A stretch of DNA of 64,000 nucleotides from contig JALNTX010000007.1 in the NCBI GenBank assembly GCA_035726825.1, forward strand, positions 282,860-346,859, in the 5' to 3' direction. Below, piece after piece: positions 1-8,169 of this stretch. This DNA comes from Pseudocitrobacter sp913778145 (GTDB lineage: Bacteria; Pseudomonadota; Gammaproteobacteria; Enterobacterales; Enterobacteriaceae). Position 1 is the stretch's first letter, and each line of letters begins with the position of its first letter. A program made the translations under genes and the position numbers. Under the pieces are notes generated by a model that saw only the letters and a list, made by a program, of their open reading frames with translations, did not search any database and had not been told where the DNA came from.

Positions 1-285
1 CTCTTCAACGCGTTGTCGCAGCGCATCTTCGCCCTCTGGCGCGGGAGGATGCTGCATTCCCCAGCCGCGTTCGGGGCGATAAAGCGTCGCCCAGATCCAC
101 AGGAACGGCCAGAGAACATGTAATGTAAAAAGGCTTACCCAGCCTGCAACGTGAATCGCGTCGGCGTGTGGATGATTACGCGCCTTCGCAATCATGTAGG
201 GAATATCGTGAATAATAATAATGCCGTAAAAGATAACCAGGAAAACGAAGATCAGAATGCCAAGCGCAAAGTAATTCAGGAACAT
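1..285 (-). CDS. yibI: YibI, DUF3302 inner-membrane protein (partial)
   Basis: The leftward reading frame opens at an ATG at 285 and runs off the left edge, leaving the first 95 residues. It starts MFLNYFALGILIFVFLVIFY, a strongly hydrophobic segment, followed by HDIPYMIAKARNHPHADAIH and a second hydrophobic stretch (VAGWVSLFTLHVLWPFLWIW). This matches E. coli YibI as I remember it, a two-span membrane protein of unknown function, usually paired with the membrane-fusion-like protein YibH. It is transcribed away from mtlA. Function unknown; the identity is from recalled similarity and position next to mtlA. Confidence 0.85.
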   Translation of the reverse strand, partial: MFLNYFALGILIFVFLVIFYGIIIIHDIPYMIAKARNHPHADAIHVAGWVSLFTLHVLWPFLWIWATLYRPERGWGMQHPPAPEGEDALRQRVEE

Positions 286-502
286 AGCCGTAACCTCGAA
301 TTCACGCTGTCGATAGTGAGCACGCTATACGAAATAACACGTAGCGGACGTCTACTTTGAACATAATCGGCAATTTATCGTTCTGCCATACTCCGCATTC
401 ATTATTCTTTTTTGTGTGATGTTACTCGGTTACAGATAAGGCTCCATCTATCTACGGAATCTGCCGCAGATCACATCTTGCTTTGGCGCCCCGAAAATAT
501 CT

Positions 503-518
503 TGTGAAGTCAGTCACA
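503..518. promoter_or_regulatory. CRP site, mtlA distal
   Basis: Perfect TGTGA-N6-TCACA palindrome with spacer AGTCAG, in the mtlA upstream region. CRP binding is inferred from the match to consensus. Confidence 0.7.
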
Positions 519-546
519 AAAAAGAAACAAACAACCGAAATAAAAA

Positions 547-562
547 TGTGATTAACATCACA
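547..562. promoter_or_regulatory. CRP site, mtlA central
   Basis: Perfect TGTGA-N6-TCACA palindrome with spacer TTAACA, 44 bases downstream of the previous site, i.e. about four helical turns, so the two lie on roughly the same face of the DNA. Confidence 0.75.
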
Positions 563-619
563 TTTACATCTGTTTTGCGCGGCTTTTTCCTGCTGTGTTG
601 TTTTTTTACACAGCTGTTT

Positions 620-635
620 TGTGATGGTGATCACT
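620..635. promoter_or_regulatory. CRP site, mtlA third
   Basis: TGTGA-N6-TCACT, one mismatch in the second half-site; spacer TGGTGA. Confidence 0.6.
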
Positions 636-663
636 CAAAATCATCAGGTACATCCTATATTTA

Positions 664-679
664 TGTGATCTAAGTCACA
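664..679. promoter_or_regulatory. CRP site, mtlA proximal
   Basis: Perfect TGTGA-N6-TCACA with spacer TCTAAG, 44 bases after the third site and about 140 bases before the mtlA start codon. Confidence 0.75.
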
Positions 680-821
680 TGCAGGCCCGCTGTCTGGACA
701 GCTTAACGATTCAGTGCCAGATTTCGCATCATCAACCAGGGTTCGGCTACTACCTCTGCCGCCAATTAACAATAAACTTCAGGTGAACGACCTGCGGGTA
801 AACAGAAACAAGGGGTGTTTT

Positions 822-2729
822 ATGTCATCCGATATCAAGATCAAGGTGCAAAGCTTTGGTCGTTTCCTCAGCAATATGGTGATGCCAAATATCGGCGCGT
901 TTATCGCGTGGGGTATTATCACCGCGTTATTTATTCCAACAGGGTGGTTGCCGAACGAAACGCTGGCGAAGCTGGTTGGCCCGATGATCACCTACCTGCT
1001 GCCGCTGCTCATCGGTTATACCGGTGGTAAGCTGATTGGCGGTGAACGTGGCGGCGTGGTCGGTGCGATTACCACCATGGGCGTTATCGTCGGTGCAGAT
1101 ATGCCGATGTTCCTGGGTTCCATGATTGCAGGCCCGCTGGGTGGCTGGGCAATCAAAAAATTCGACGTTTGGGTAGACGGTAAAATCAAATCCGGTTTTG
1201 AGATGCTGGTGAATAACTTCTCCGCTGGCATCATCGGTATGATCCTCGCCATTCTGGCCTTTATGGGCATCGGCCCTGCGGTTGAAGTCCTGTCCAAGCT
1301 GCTGGCGGCTGGCGTAAACTTCATGGTTGTACACGACATGCTGCCGCTGGCATCTGTCTTTGTAGAACCGGCCAAAATCCTGTTCCTGAACAACGCGATT
1401 AACCACGGTATCTTCTCTCCGCTGGGTATTCAGCAGTCTCATGACCTCGGCAAATCTATCTTCTTCCTGATTGAAGCCAACCCAGGTCCGGGTATGGGCG
1501 TTCTGCTGGCGTACATGTTCTTCGGTCGCGGCAGTGCTAAACAGTCTGCGGGCGGCGCGGCAATCATCCACTTCCTGGGTGGTATCCACGAAATTTACTT
1601 CCCGTATGTGTTGATGAACCCACGTCTGATCCTGGCGGTCATTCTGGGTGGTATGACTGGCGTGTTTACTCTGACGCTGCTGAACGGTGGTCTGGTTTCT
1701 CCAGCTTCTCCAGGTTCCATCCTGGCCGTACTGGCGATGACGCCAAAAGGCGCGTACTTCGCGAACATCGCGGCTATCGTTGCGGCGATGGCAGTCTCCT
1801 TCATCGTTTCTGCCATTCTGCTGAAAACCAGCAAAGTGAAAGAAGAAGATGACATCGAAGCGGCAACCCGTCGTATGAATGACATGAAAGCAGAATCCAA
1901 AGGCGCTACCCCGCTGGCGGCTGGCGATGTCACCAACGACCTGAGCCACGTGCGTAAAATCATCGTAGCCTGCGACGCCGGTATGGGTTCCAGCGCAATG
2001 GGTGCGGGCGTACTGCGTAAGAAAGTGCAGGATGCTGGCCTGAGCAACATCTCGGTCACCAACTGCGCGATTAACAACCTGCCGCCGGATGTTGACCTGG
2101 TCATCACCCACCGCGACCTGACCGAACGTGCGATGCGTCAGGTACCGCAGGCACAGCATATTTCGCTGACCAACTTCCTCGACAGCGGCCTGTACACCAA
2201 CCTGACCGAGCGTCTGGTTGCCGCACAGCGCCACACTGACAACGAAGTGAAAGTAAAAGATAGCCTGAAAGACAGCTTTGACGACACCAACGCCAACCTG
2301 TTCAAACTCGGCGCGGAAAACATCTTCCTGGGCTGCAAAGCTGCCACGAAAGAAGACGCGATTCGCTTCGCCGGTGAGCAACTGGTGAAAGGCGGCTACG
2401 TTGAGCCAGAGTATGTGCAGGCGATGCTGGATCGTGAAAAACTGACGCCGACTTATCTGGGCGAGTCCATCGCGGTACCGCACGGCACCATCGAAGCCAA
2501 AGACCGCGTGCTGAAAACCGGTATCGTGTTCTGCCAGTACCCGGAAGGCGTGCGCTTCGGCGAAGATGAAGATGACATTGCCCGTCTGGTAATTGGTATC
2601 GCCGCACGTAATAACGAGCACATTCAGGTGATTACCGGCCTGACTAACGCGCTGGATGACGAATCCGTCATCGAACGCCTGGCCAGCACCACCAGCGTAG
2701 AAGAAGTTCTGGCGCTGTTGCAGAAGTAA
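822..2729 (+). CDS. mtlA: Mannitol-specific PTS enzyme IICBA
   Basis: Imports D-mannitol across the inner membrane and phosphorylates it to mannitol-1-phosphate using phosphate relayed from HPr. The 635-residue protein carries the three usual domains in order: membrane EIIC (about 1-345, many hydrophobic spans, with the GGIHE motif), EIIB with the phospho-cysteine at residue 384 (VACDAGMGSS), and EIIA with the phospho-histidine at residue 554 (IAVPHGT). The open frame extends upstream to 714, but the ATG at 822 is chosen because it follows AAGGGG at the right distance and gives the K-12 N-terminus MSSDIKIKVQSF. First gene of mtlADR. Confidence 0.97.
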   Translation: MSSDIKIKVQSFGRFLSNMVMPNIGAFIAWGIITALFIPTGWLPNETLAKLVGPMITYLLPLLIGYTGGKLIGGERGGVVGAITTMGVIVGADMPMFLGSMIAGPLGGWAIKKFDVWVDGKIKSGFEMLVNNFSAGIIGMILAILAFMGIGPAVEVLSKLLAAGVNFMVVHDMLPLASVFVEPAKILFLNNAINHGIFSPLGIQQSHDLGKSIFFLIEANPGPGMGVLLAYMFFGRGSAKQSAGGAAIIHFLGGIHEIYFPYVLMNPRLILAVILGGMTGVFTLTLLNGGLVSPASPGSILAVLAMTPKGAYFANIAAIVAAMAVSFIVSAILLKTSKVKEEDDIEAATRRMNDMKAESKGATPLAAGDVTNDLSHVRKIIVACDAGMGSSAMGAGVLRKKVQDAGLSNISVTNCAINNLPPDVDLVITHRDLTERAMRQVPQAQHISLTNFLDSGLYTNLTERLVAAQRHTDNEVKVKDSLKDSFDDTNANLFKLGAENIFLGCKAATKEDAIRFAGEQLVKGGYVEPEYVQAMLDREKLTPTYLGESIAVPHGTIEAKDRVLKTGIVFCQYPEGVRFGEDEDDIARLVIGIAARNNEHIQVITGLTNALDDESVIERLASTTSVEEVLALLQK

Positions 2730-2737
2730 GCCTCTCT

Positions 2738-2794
2738 ACCCTCTCCCATTGGGAGAGGGTTAGGGTGAGGGAAAAGCCTCACCCCAGCCCTCTC
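2738..2794. repeat. Palindromic dispersed repeat, CCCTCTCCC type
   Basis: Between mtlA and mtlD, CCCTCTCCC and GGGAGAGGG form a hairpin followed by TTAGGGTGAGGG and a second partial inverted copy (CCTCACCCCAGCCCTCTC). The same GGGAGAGGGTTAGGGTGAGGG-like unit recurs at 9379-9413. It is a REP-like intergenic palindrome that would fold in the mtlAD mRNA. Confidence 0.75.
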
Positions 2795-2824
2795 GGGTCA
2801 AAAACATTAATGAAGGTTAACACT

Positions 2825-3973
2825 ATGAAAGCATTACATTTTGGCGCAGGTAATATCGGTCGTGGCTTTATCGGCAAACTGCTGGCCGACGCAGGCATTA
2901 CATTGACATTCGCCGATGTAAACCAGGTGGTACTGGATGCCCTGAATGCGCGTCATAGCTATCAGGTTCACGTTGTCGGTGAAAATGAACAGGTCGATAC
3001 CGTTTCAGGCGTTAACGCCGTCAGCAGCATCGGTGACGACGTTGTAGACCTGATTGCTCAGGTTGACCTGGTCACCACCGCTGTGGGCCCGGTTGTGCTT
3101 GAACGGATTGCGCCGGCAATCGCCAAAGGTCTCGCAAAACGCAAAGCGCAAGGCGTCAATACCCCGCTGAATATCATCGCCTGTGAAAACATGGTGCGCG
3201 GCACCAGCCAGTTGAAAGGCCACGTGATGGCCGCCGTTGCTGAAGATGAGAAAGCCTGGGTGGAAGCAAACGTCGGCTTCGTGGATTCCGCCGTTGACCG
3301 TATCGTGCCGCCGTCCGCTTCTGCAACGAACGATCCGCTGGAAGTGACCGTTGAAACCTTCAGCGAGTGGATTGTCGATAAAACCCAGTTCAAAGGCACG
3401 CTGCCGAACATTCCAGGCATGGAATTAACCGATAACCTGATGGCATTTGTCGAACGTAAACTCTTCACGCTAAACACAGGTCATGCTATAACCGCCTACC
3501 TCGGCAAAATGGCCGGGCATCAAACCATCCGTGACGCGATCCTCGATGAGAAAATTCGCGCGGTGGTAAAAGGCGCGATGGATGAAAGCGGCGCGGTACT
3601 GATCAAACGCTATGGTTTTGATGCGCAGAAACATGCCGCATACATTCAGAAAATCCTCGGTCGTTTTGAAAACCCGTATCTGAAAGACGATGTAGAGCGC
3701 GTAGGCCGTCAGCCGCTGCGTAAACTGAGCGCGGGCGACCGTCTGATTAAACCGCTGCTGGGTACGCTGGAATACGGTTTACCGCACGTTAACCTGGTGA
3801 AAGGTATTGCCGCTGCGATGCATTTCCGCAGTGAAGAGGATCCGCAGGCGCAGGAACTGGCCGCGCTGATTGATGAAAAAGGCCCGCAGGCCGCGCTGGC
3901 ACAGATCTCTGGTCTGGACGCGAACAGCGACGTGGTGAAAGCCGCCGTCGCGCTCTATAACGCCAGCAAATGA
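2825..3973 (+). CDS. mtlD: Mannitol-1-phosphate 5-dehydrogenase
   Basis: NAD-dependent cytoplasmic enzyme that oxidises mannitol-1-phosphate to fructose-6-phosphate, feeding glycolysis. The 382-residue product equals the K-12 length. A Rossmann motif FGAGNIGRGFIG lies at residues 6-17, and the catalytic polyol-dehydrogenase region includes KLFTLNTGHAITAYLG. The frame is open upstream to 2765, but the ATG at 2825 gives the family start MKALHFGAGNIG; the upstream part reads through the repeat. It shares its stop codon region with mtlR (ATGA), so the two are translationally coupled. Confidence 0.97.
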   Translation: MKALHFGAGNIGRGFIGKLLADAGITLTFADVNQVVLDALNARHSYQVHVVGENEQVDTVSGVNAVSSIGDDVVDLIAQVDLVTTAVGPVVLERIAPAIAKGLAKRKAQGVNTPLNIIACENMVRGTSQLKGHVMAAVAEDEKAWVEANVGFVDSAVDRIVPPSASATNDPLEVTVETFSEWIVDKTQFKGTLPNIPGMELTDNLMAFVERKLFTLNTGHAITAYLGKMAGHQTIRDAILDEKIRAVVKGAMDESGAVLIKRYGFDAQKHAAYIQKILGRFENPYLKDDVERVGRQPLRKLSAGDRLIKPLLGTLEYGLPHVNLVKGIAAAMHFRSEEDPQAQELAALIDEKGPQAALAQISGLDANSDVVKAAVALYNASK

Positions 3974-4560
3974 TGCAAGACCCGGCGCAGGCTATCCTGC
4001 GCCTGAACAGTAGATTGTCAGATATGCAGGCAATAATGGAAGAAACACAGGCTTTTGAAAACCGTGTGCTTGAGCGTCTGAATGCTGGCAAAACCGTCAG
4101 AAGTTTCCTGATTGCTGCCGTCGAGCTACTGACCGAGGCGGTCAATATTCTGGTGCTTCAGGTGTTCCGCAAAGACGATTACGCGGTGAAATATGCCGTC
4201 GAACCGCTACTGGACGGCAGCGGCCCATTGGGCGACCTTTCGGTCCGGCTCAAGCTTATCTATGGGCTGGGCGTCATTAGCCGTCATGAGTATGAAGATG
4301 CGGAATTATTGATGGCGCTGCGCGAAGAGCTCAATCACGATGGCAGCGAGTATGCCTTCACGGATGATGAAATTCTTGGGCCGCTGGGCGAACTGCACTG
4401 TGTCTCTGCCCTGCCACCCGCACCTTTGTTTGACGATAGCGATGCCGACCTGCTGGCAATGCAGCAACAGCGTTATCAACAGGTCGTTCGCTCAACGATG
4501 GTGCTTTCCCTGACCGAGCTGATTTCCAGAATCAGCTTGAAAAAAGCCTTCCAGAAGTAG
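3970..4560 (+). CDS. mtlR: Mannitol operon repressor MtlR
   Basis: Represses mtlA expression in E. coli; the MtlR family lacks a recognisable DNA-binding fold, so it may act with partner proteins such as HPr (known of the family). The 196-residue all-helical product matches K-12 MtlR over its length, including the strongly conserved KTVRSFLIAAVELLTEAV and DDEILGPLGELHC segments. The start is ATGATG overlapping the mtlD stop; the second ATG at 3973 is an equally good start. Third gene of the operon, converging on yibT after five bases. Confidence 0.95.
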   Translation: MMQDPAQAILRLNSRLSDMQAIMEETQAFENRVLERLNAGKTVRSFLIAAVELLTEAVNILVLQVFRKDDYAVKYAVEPLLDGSGPLGDLSVRLKLIYGLGVISRHEYEDAELLMALREELNHDGSEYAFTDDEILGPLGELHCVSALPPAPLFDDSDADLLAMQQQRYQQVVRSTMVLSLTELISRISLKKAFQK

Positions 4561-4565
4561 CGCCG

Positions 4566-4781
4566 TCAGACTTCTTTCGCCTGGTTTTCAATCGGTTGAT
4601 AGAGATTGCGGTAGTGCTCTAACCGCTCCAGAAACATCTCTGCTTTCTCTTCGGGGATCTCTTCCGGCACATGGCTCAGGCGAGGCGATTTTTTTAAATA
4701 CTCCATAAATGCCTGACTGGACGCCATAAAATCGACAGCCTTGTCGATAACAAGCGGTACGTTTTCGCCAAGTTTGCCCAT
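4566..4781 (-). CDS. yibT: YibT, small conserved protein
   Basis: Small leftward gene of 71 residues (K-12: 69) starting MGKLGENVPLVIDKAVDFMA. It is predicted soluble and charged, with a conserved N-terminal half and a variable C-terminal half, matching YibT of K-12 at the same place between mtlR and yibL. Function is not firmly known; in the Salmonella literature YibT has been linked to lipid metabolism, which I cannot confirm here. A TAGTCCTC stretch just left of the start complements to a GAGGACTA Shine-Dalgarno. Confidence 0.85.
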   Translation of the reverse strand: MGKLGENVPLVIDKAVDFMASSQAFMEYLKKSPRLSHVPEEIPEEKAEMFLERLEHYRNLYQPIENQAKEV

Positions 4782-5052
4782 AACGTAGTCCTCTTTATGA
4801 TTCCTGCTTTCAGAATGGACAATTTAGGGGGAGGCGTTTGGGGAAAATGTGCGGATCGACGTGGCAATCTTCCAAAAAAGAGATCTGCTTAACTCTTTCC
4901 TATAAAACGCCATAAATTCATAGAATTACTAATAATTGGCAGCGAAATGAATGCAGGCGCAATAAGGCTATTTTGTATAATTCACTATCGGTTATGATCG
5001 CTGTCGCGCATACTATGCGCTATTACGACATTTTTTATCAGATATACGCAAA
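4782..5052. promoter_or_regulatory. Divergent yibT / yibL promoter region
   Basis: A 271-base AT-rich gap between the divergent genes yibT and yibL. I see -10-like AT-rich hexamers (for example TATAAT-like sequence near 4976 and 5000) but no recognisable operator, RNA gene or repeat. Confidence 0.4.
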
Positions 5053-5415
5053 ATGAAAGAAATCGAAAAAAACGAAATCAAACGCCTGAGCGACCGTCTG
5101 GACGCCATTCGTCACCAGCAGGCTGAACTGTCGCTGGTTGAAAACGCTGAGAAGTACGCCGAGCTGGAAAGCGAGAAAGAGAAGCTGGAAGTGGAAATCG
5201 CGCGTCTGCGTGAAGTGCACAGCCAGAAACTGAGCAAAGAAGCGCAGAAACTGATGAAGATGCCGTTCCAGCGTGCGATCACCAAGAAAGAACAGGCCGA
5301 TATGGGCAAGCTGAAGAAAAGCGTGCGCGGGCTGGTTGTGGTTCACCCGATGACCGCGTTGGGCCGCGAAATGGGCCTCGAGGTGATGACCGGTTACGCG
5401 AAGACTGAGTTCTAA
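5053..5415 (+). CDS. yibL: YibL, DUF2810 ribosome-associated protein
   Basis: A 120-residue, highly charged protein of exactly the K-12 length. Residues about 1-75 are predicted to be a coiled coil (KNEIKRLSDRLDAIRHQQAE, then Lys/Glu-rich heptads); the C-terminus is compact and conserved (LVVVHPMTALGREMGLEV). E. coli YibL has been reported to co-sediment with ribosomes; the function is otherwise unknown. Monocistronic, followed by a REP element. Confidence 0.93.
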   Translation: MKEIEKNEIKRLSDRLDAIRHQQAELSLVENAEKYAELESEKEKLEVEIARLREVHSQKLSKEAQKLMKMPFQRAITKKEQADMGKLKKSVRGLVVVHPMTALGREMGLEVMTGYAKTEF

Positions 5416-5428
5416 TTGATACAGTTAG

Positions 5429-5459
5429 CGCCCGGTGGCACTTCGCTTACCGGGCCTAC
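5429..5459. repeat. REP element
   Basis: GCCCGGTGGC...CTTACCGGGC palindrome with GCCTAC tail, the classic enterobacterial REP (PU) layout, directly after yibL. Related copies stand at 17127, 35408 and 57413. Confidence 0.75.
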
Positions 5460-5523
5460 CTTAGAAGGCATTATCGTAGGTTGAACTAGCGGAAGTGCCG
5501 TCTGACAATTATTTTCCCCCACT

Positions 5524-5540
5524 AATTGGCCCAACCAATT
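5524..5540. promoter_or_regulatory. LldR operator O1
   Basis: AATTGGCCCAACCAATT, a 17-base palindrome with the TTGG-N-CCAA core typical of GntR/FCD repressors. It differs by one central base from the K-12 LldR operator as I remember it. Confidence 0.8.
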
Positions 5541-5650
5541 CCTCTCTTTCCTTCCAGTGGTTCACAATTTCGCTATTTATTCATACAATACCGTTGCTAG
5601 AACATAACAATTAGTTAACCATTCATTGTCATTATCCCTACACCATCATA

Positions 5651-5663
5651 TTGGAAGGGCCAC
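5651..5663. promoter_or_regulatory. Candidate LldR operator O2
   Basis: TTGGAAGGGCCAC, an imperfect TTGG...CCA(A) site about 125 bases downstream of O1. The spacing resembles the paired O1/O2 arrangement that allows DNA looping in K-12. Weaker match, so tentative. Confidence 0.45.
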
Positions 5664-5740
5664 TTTTACATAAACCGTGACGCCGAGATGAGCGCAGACT
5701 CACCGCGAAGCTGGTTTTAGGCCCCCAGGAGACCTGCACA

Positions 5741-7396
5741 ATGAGCCTCTGGCAACAAAACTATGACCCGGCCAATAACATCTGGCTATCGAGCCTGATA
5801 GCATCGCTACCCATTCTCTTTTTCTTCTTCGCGCTGATTAAGCTCAAGCTGAAAGGCTACGTCGCCGCCAGCTGGACCGTTGCCATCGCGCTCGCCGTCG
5901 CCCTGCTGTTCTACAAAATGCCGGTGGATAACGCACTGGCCTCTGTGGTGTATGGCTTTTTCTATGGCCTGTGGCCGATTGCGTGGATCATCATCGCCGC
6001 CGTTTTCGTCTACAAAATTTCGGTGAAAACCGGGCAGTTCGACATCATCCGATCATCAATACTGTCGATTACGCCCGATCAGCGTTTGCAGATGCTGATC
6101 GTCGGCTTCTCCTTCGGCGCCTTCCTGGAAGGGGCGGCGGGTTTTGGCGCGCCGGTGGCGATTACCGCCGCGCTGCTGGTCGGTTTAGGCTTTAACCCGC
6201 TGTATGCCGCGGGCCTGTGCCTGATCGTCAACACCGCGCCGGTCGCCTTTGGTGCGATGGGGATTCCGATTCTGGTCGCCGGGCAGGTGACCGGGCTGGA
6301 TAGCTTTGAAATCGGCCAGATGGTTGGCCGCCAGCTGCCGTTTCTGACCATTATCGTGCTGTTCTGGATCATGGCGATTATGGACGGCTGGCGCGGGATT
6401 AAAGAAACCTGGCCTGCCGTAATGGTGGCTGGCGGTTCGTTCGCCATTGCCCAGTATCTGAGCTCTAACTTTATTGGCCCGGAACTGCCGGACATTATCT
6501 CTTCACTGGTTTCCCTGGTGTGCCTGACGCTGTTCCTGAAACGCTGGCAGCCGGTACGTATTTTCCGCTTTGGCGATATGGGCGCATCGCAGGTCGATCA
6601 GACGCTGGCGCGCACCAACTATACCGCCGGGCAGATTGTTCGCGCCTGGTCGCCGTTCCTGTTCCTGACCGCCACCGTTACGCTGTGGAGTATTCCGCCG
6701 TTTAAAGCGCTGTTCGCGCCGGGCGGGGCGATGTACGAGTTTGTGATTAATATTCCGGTTCCGTATCTCGATAAGCTGGTAGCCCGTATGCCGCCAGTGG
6801 TGAGCGAGGCCACGGCCTACGCGGCGGTTTACAAGTTCGACTGGCTATCGGCAACCGGTACGGCGATTCTGTTTGCCGCACTGCTCTCTATCGTCTGGCT
6901 GCGCATGAAGCCGAAAGACGCCATCAGCACTTTCGGTACCACGCTGAAAGAACTGGCGCTGCCGATTTACTCCATCGGGATGGTACTGGCGTTCGCGTTT
7001 ATCTCCAACTACTCCGGCCTCTCGTCAACGCTGGCGCTGGCGTTAGCCCATACCGGGCATGCGTTTACCTTCTTCTCGCCGTTCCTTGGCTGGCTGGGCG
7101 TATTCCTGACCGGTTCAGACACCTCATCGAATGCCCTGTTCGCCGCATTGCAGGCCACCGCCGCGCAGCAGATTGGCGTATCGGACGTGCTGCTGGTTGC
7201 CGCCAATACCACCGGCGGCGTCACCGGCAAGATGATTTCGCCACAGTCCATCGCCATCGCCTGTGCGGCGGTAGGCCTGGTGGGGAAAGAGTCGGATCTG
7301 TTCCGCTTTACCGTGAAACATAGCCTGATATTCACCTGCATGGTGGGCGTGATCACCACGCTTCAGGCCTATGTCTTAACCTGGATGATTCCATGA
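5741..7396 (+). CDS. lldP: L-lactate permease
   Basis: Proton-coupled inner-membrane importer of L-lactate (also D-lactate and glycolate in E. coli). The 551-residue, very hydrophobic protein has about 12-14 membrane spans and the family motifs EGAAGFGAPVAI and GSDTSSNALFA. Same length as the K-12 protein. The start follows CAGGAGACC. Its TGA overlaps the ATG of lldR by four bases, so uptake, control and oxidation of lactate are encoded in one operon. Confidence 0.97.
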   Translation: MSLWQQNYDPANNIWLSSLIASLPILFFFFALIKLKLKGYVAASWTVAIALAVALLFYKMPVDNALASVVYGFFYGLWPIAWIIIAAVFVYKISVKTGQFDIIRSSILSITPDQRLQMLIVGFSFGAFLEGAAGFGAPVAITAALLVGLGFNPLYAAGLCLIVNTAPVAFGAMGIPILVAGQVTGLDSFEIGQMVGRQLPFLTIIVLFWIMAIMDGWRGIKETWPAVMVAGGSFAIAQYLSSNFIGPELPDIISSLVSLVCLTLFLKRWQPVRIFRFGDMGASQVDQTLARTNYTAGQIVRAWSPFLFLTATVTLWSIPPFKALFAPGGAMYEFVINIPVPYLDKLVARMPPVVSEATAYAAVYKFDWLSATGTAILFAALLSIVWLRMKPKDAISTFGTTLKELALPIYSIGMVLAFAFISNYSGLSSTLALALAHTGHAFTFFSPFLGWLGVFLTGSDTSSNALFAALQATAAQQIGVSDVLLVAANTTGGVTGKMISPQSIAIACAAVGLVGKESDLFRFTVKHSLIFTCMVGVITTLQAYVLTWMIP

Positions 7397-8169
7397 TTGT
7401 GATGCCCAGACGCCTGTCCGACGAGATTGCTTCTCGCGTGCGGGCGCTGATTGAAGAACAGCAGCTGGAAGCGGGCATGAAATTGCCCGCCGAACGCCAG
7501 CTGGCAGCCCAGCTTGGCGTATCGCGCAATTCCCTGCGCGAGGCGCTGGCAACGCTGGTCAGTGAAGGCGTGCTGCTCAGCCGTCGCGGCGGCGGCACGT
7601 TTGTGCGCTGGCCACATGAAGCGTGGTCAGAGCAAAACATCGTTCAGCCGCTGAAAACCCTGCTGGCCGATGACCCGGACTACAGCTTCGATATTCTGGA
7701 AGCGCGCCACGCCATTGAGGGCAGCACCGCCTGGCATGCCGCCATGCGCGCAACGGATGCCGACAAAGAGAAAATCGCCCTCTGCTTTGAAGCGACGCTC
7801 AGTGAAGACCCGGACCTCGCCTCGCAGGCCGACGTGCGTTTCCATCTGGCGATTGCTGAAGCCTCGCACAACGTCGTACTCCTGCAAACCATGCGCGGAT
7901 TCTTCGATTTGCTGCAATCCTCAGTCAAGCAGAGCCGCCAGCGCATGTATCTGGTGCCGCCGGTCTTTGCCCGCCTGACCGAACAACATCAGGCCATTCT
8001 CGATGCCATTGTGGCCGGTGACGCCGAAGGCGCACGCCAGGCGATGATGGCCCATTTAGGTTTCGTTCACACCACCATTAAACGTTTTGATGAAGATCTG
8101 GCTCGCCAGGCACGCATCACCCGCCTGCCCGACGACCACGCTGAAAATTCCAGGGAGAAAAAAGCATGA
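7393..8169 (+). CDS. lldR: GntR-family regulator of L-lactate operon
   Basis: Cytoplasmic transcription factor (258 residues) that represses or activates lldPRD depending on L-lactate. An N-terminal winged helix-turn-helix (about 8-70; LPAERQLAAQLGVSRNSLRE) is followed by an FCD ligand domain (about 85-235) with metal/ligand histidines in VRFHLAIAEASHN and AMMAHLGF. The FCD class matches the TTGG...CCAA operator seen upstream of lldP. Start and stop overlap the neighbouring genes by four bases each, which implies translational coupling. Confidence 0.96.
   Translation: MIVMPRRLSDEIASRVRALIEEQQLEAGMKLPAERQLAAQLGVSRNSLREALATLVSEGVLLSRRGGGTFVRWPHEAWSEQNIVQPLKTLLADDPDYSFDILEARHAIEGSTAWHAAMRATDADKEKIALCFEATLSEDPDLASQADVRFHLAIAEASHNVVLLQTMRGFFDLLQSSVKQSRQRMYLVPPVFARLTEQHQAILDAIVAGDAEGARQAMMAHLGFVHTTIKRFDEDLARQARITRLPDDHAENSREKKA

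Larger units (their letters stand above)
286..821 (+). promoter_or_regulatory. mtl operon control region with several CRP sites
   Basis: This 536-base AT-rich gap holds no credible gene. It contains at least four near-consensus CRP (cAMP receptor protein) half-site pairs of the form TGTGA-N6-TCACA, at 503-518, 547-562, 620-635 and 664-679, plus a weaker one near 415. The K-12 mtlA promoter is known for its unusually large number of CRP sites, so the arrangement supports strong catabolite control of mannitol uptake. An MtlR operator cannot be pointed out by eye. Confidence 0.8.
5460..5740 (+). promoter_or_regulatory. lldPRD control region
   Basis: The 281 bases before lldP contain an LldR operator (5524-5540), a second candidate operator (5651-5663) and AT-rich promoter sequence between them. 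The K-12 operon has the same plan: one operator upstream and one downstream of the start point, with ArcA-P repression. ArcA sites cannot be assigned by eye. Confidence 0.65.

Noticed and set aside
452..634. 60-residue minus-strand frame in the mtlA control region
   Set aside because: Covers three CRP sites, has no Shine-Dalgarno and no family resemblance.
714..821. N-terminal extension of mtlA by 36 residues
   Set aside because: No Shine-Dalgarno at 714, not matched by the family, and an AAGGGG precedes the ATG at 822.
927..2621. 564-residue open frame on the minus strand opposite mtlA
   Set aside because: It mirrors the codon pattern of mtlA, has no recognisable domain and a biased composition (many Arg, Gln, His); a shadow of a GC-rich gene.
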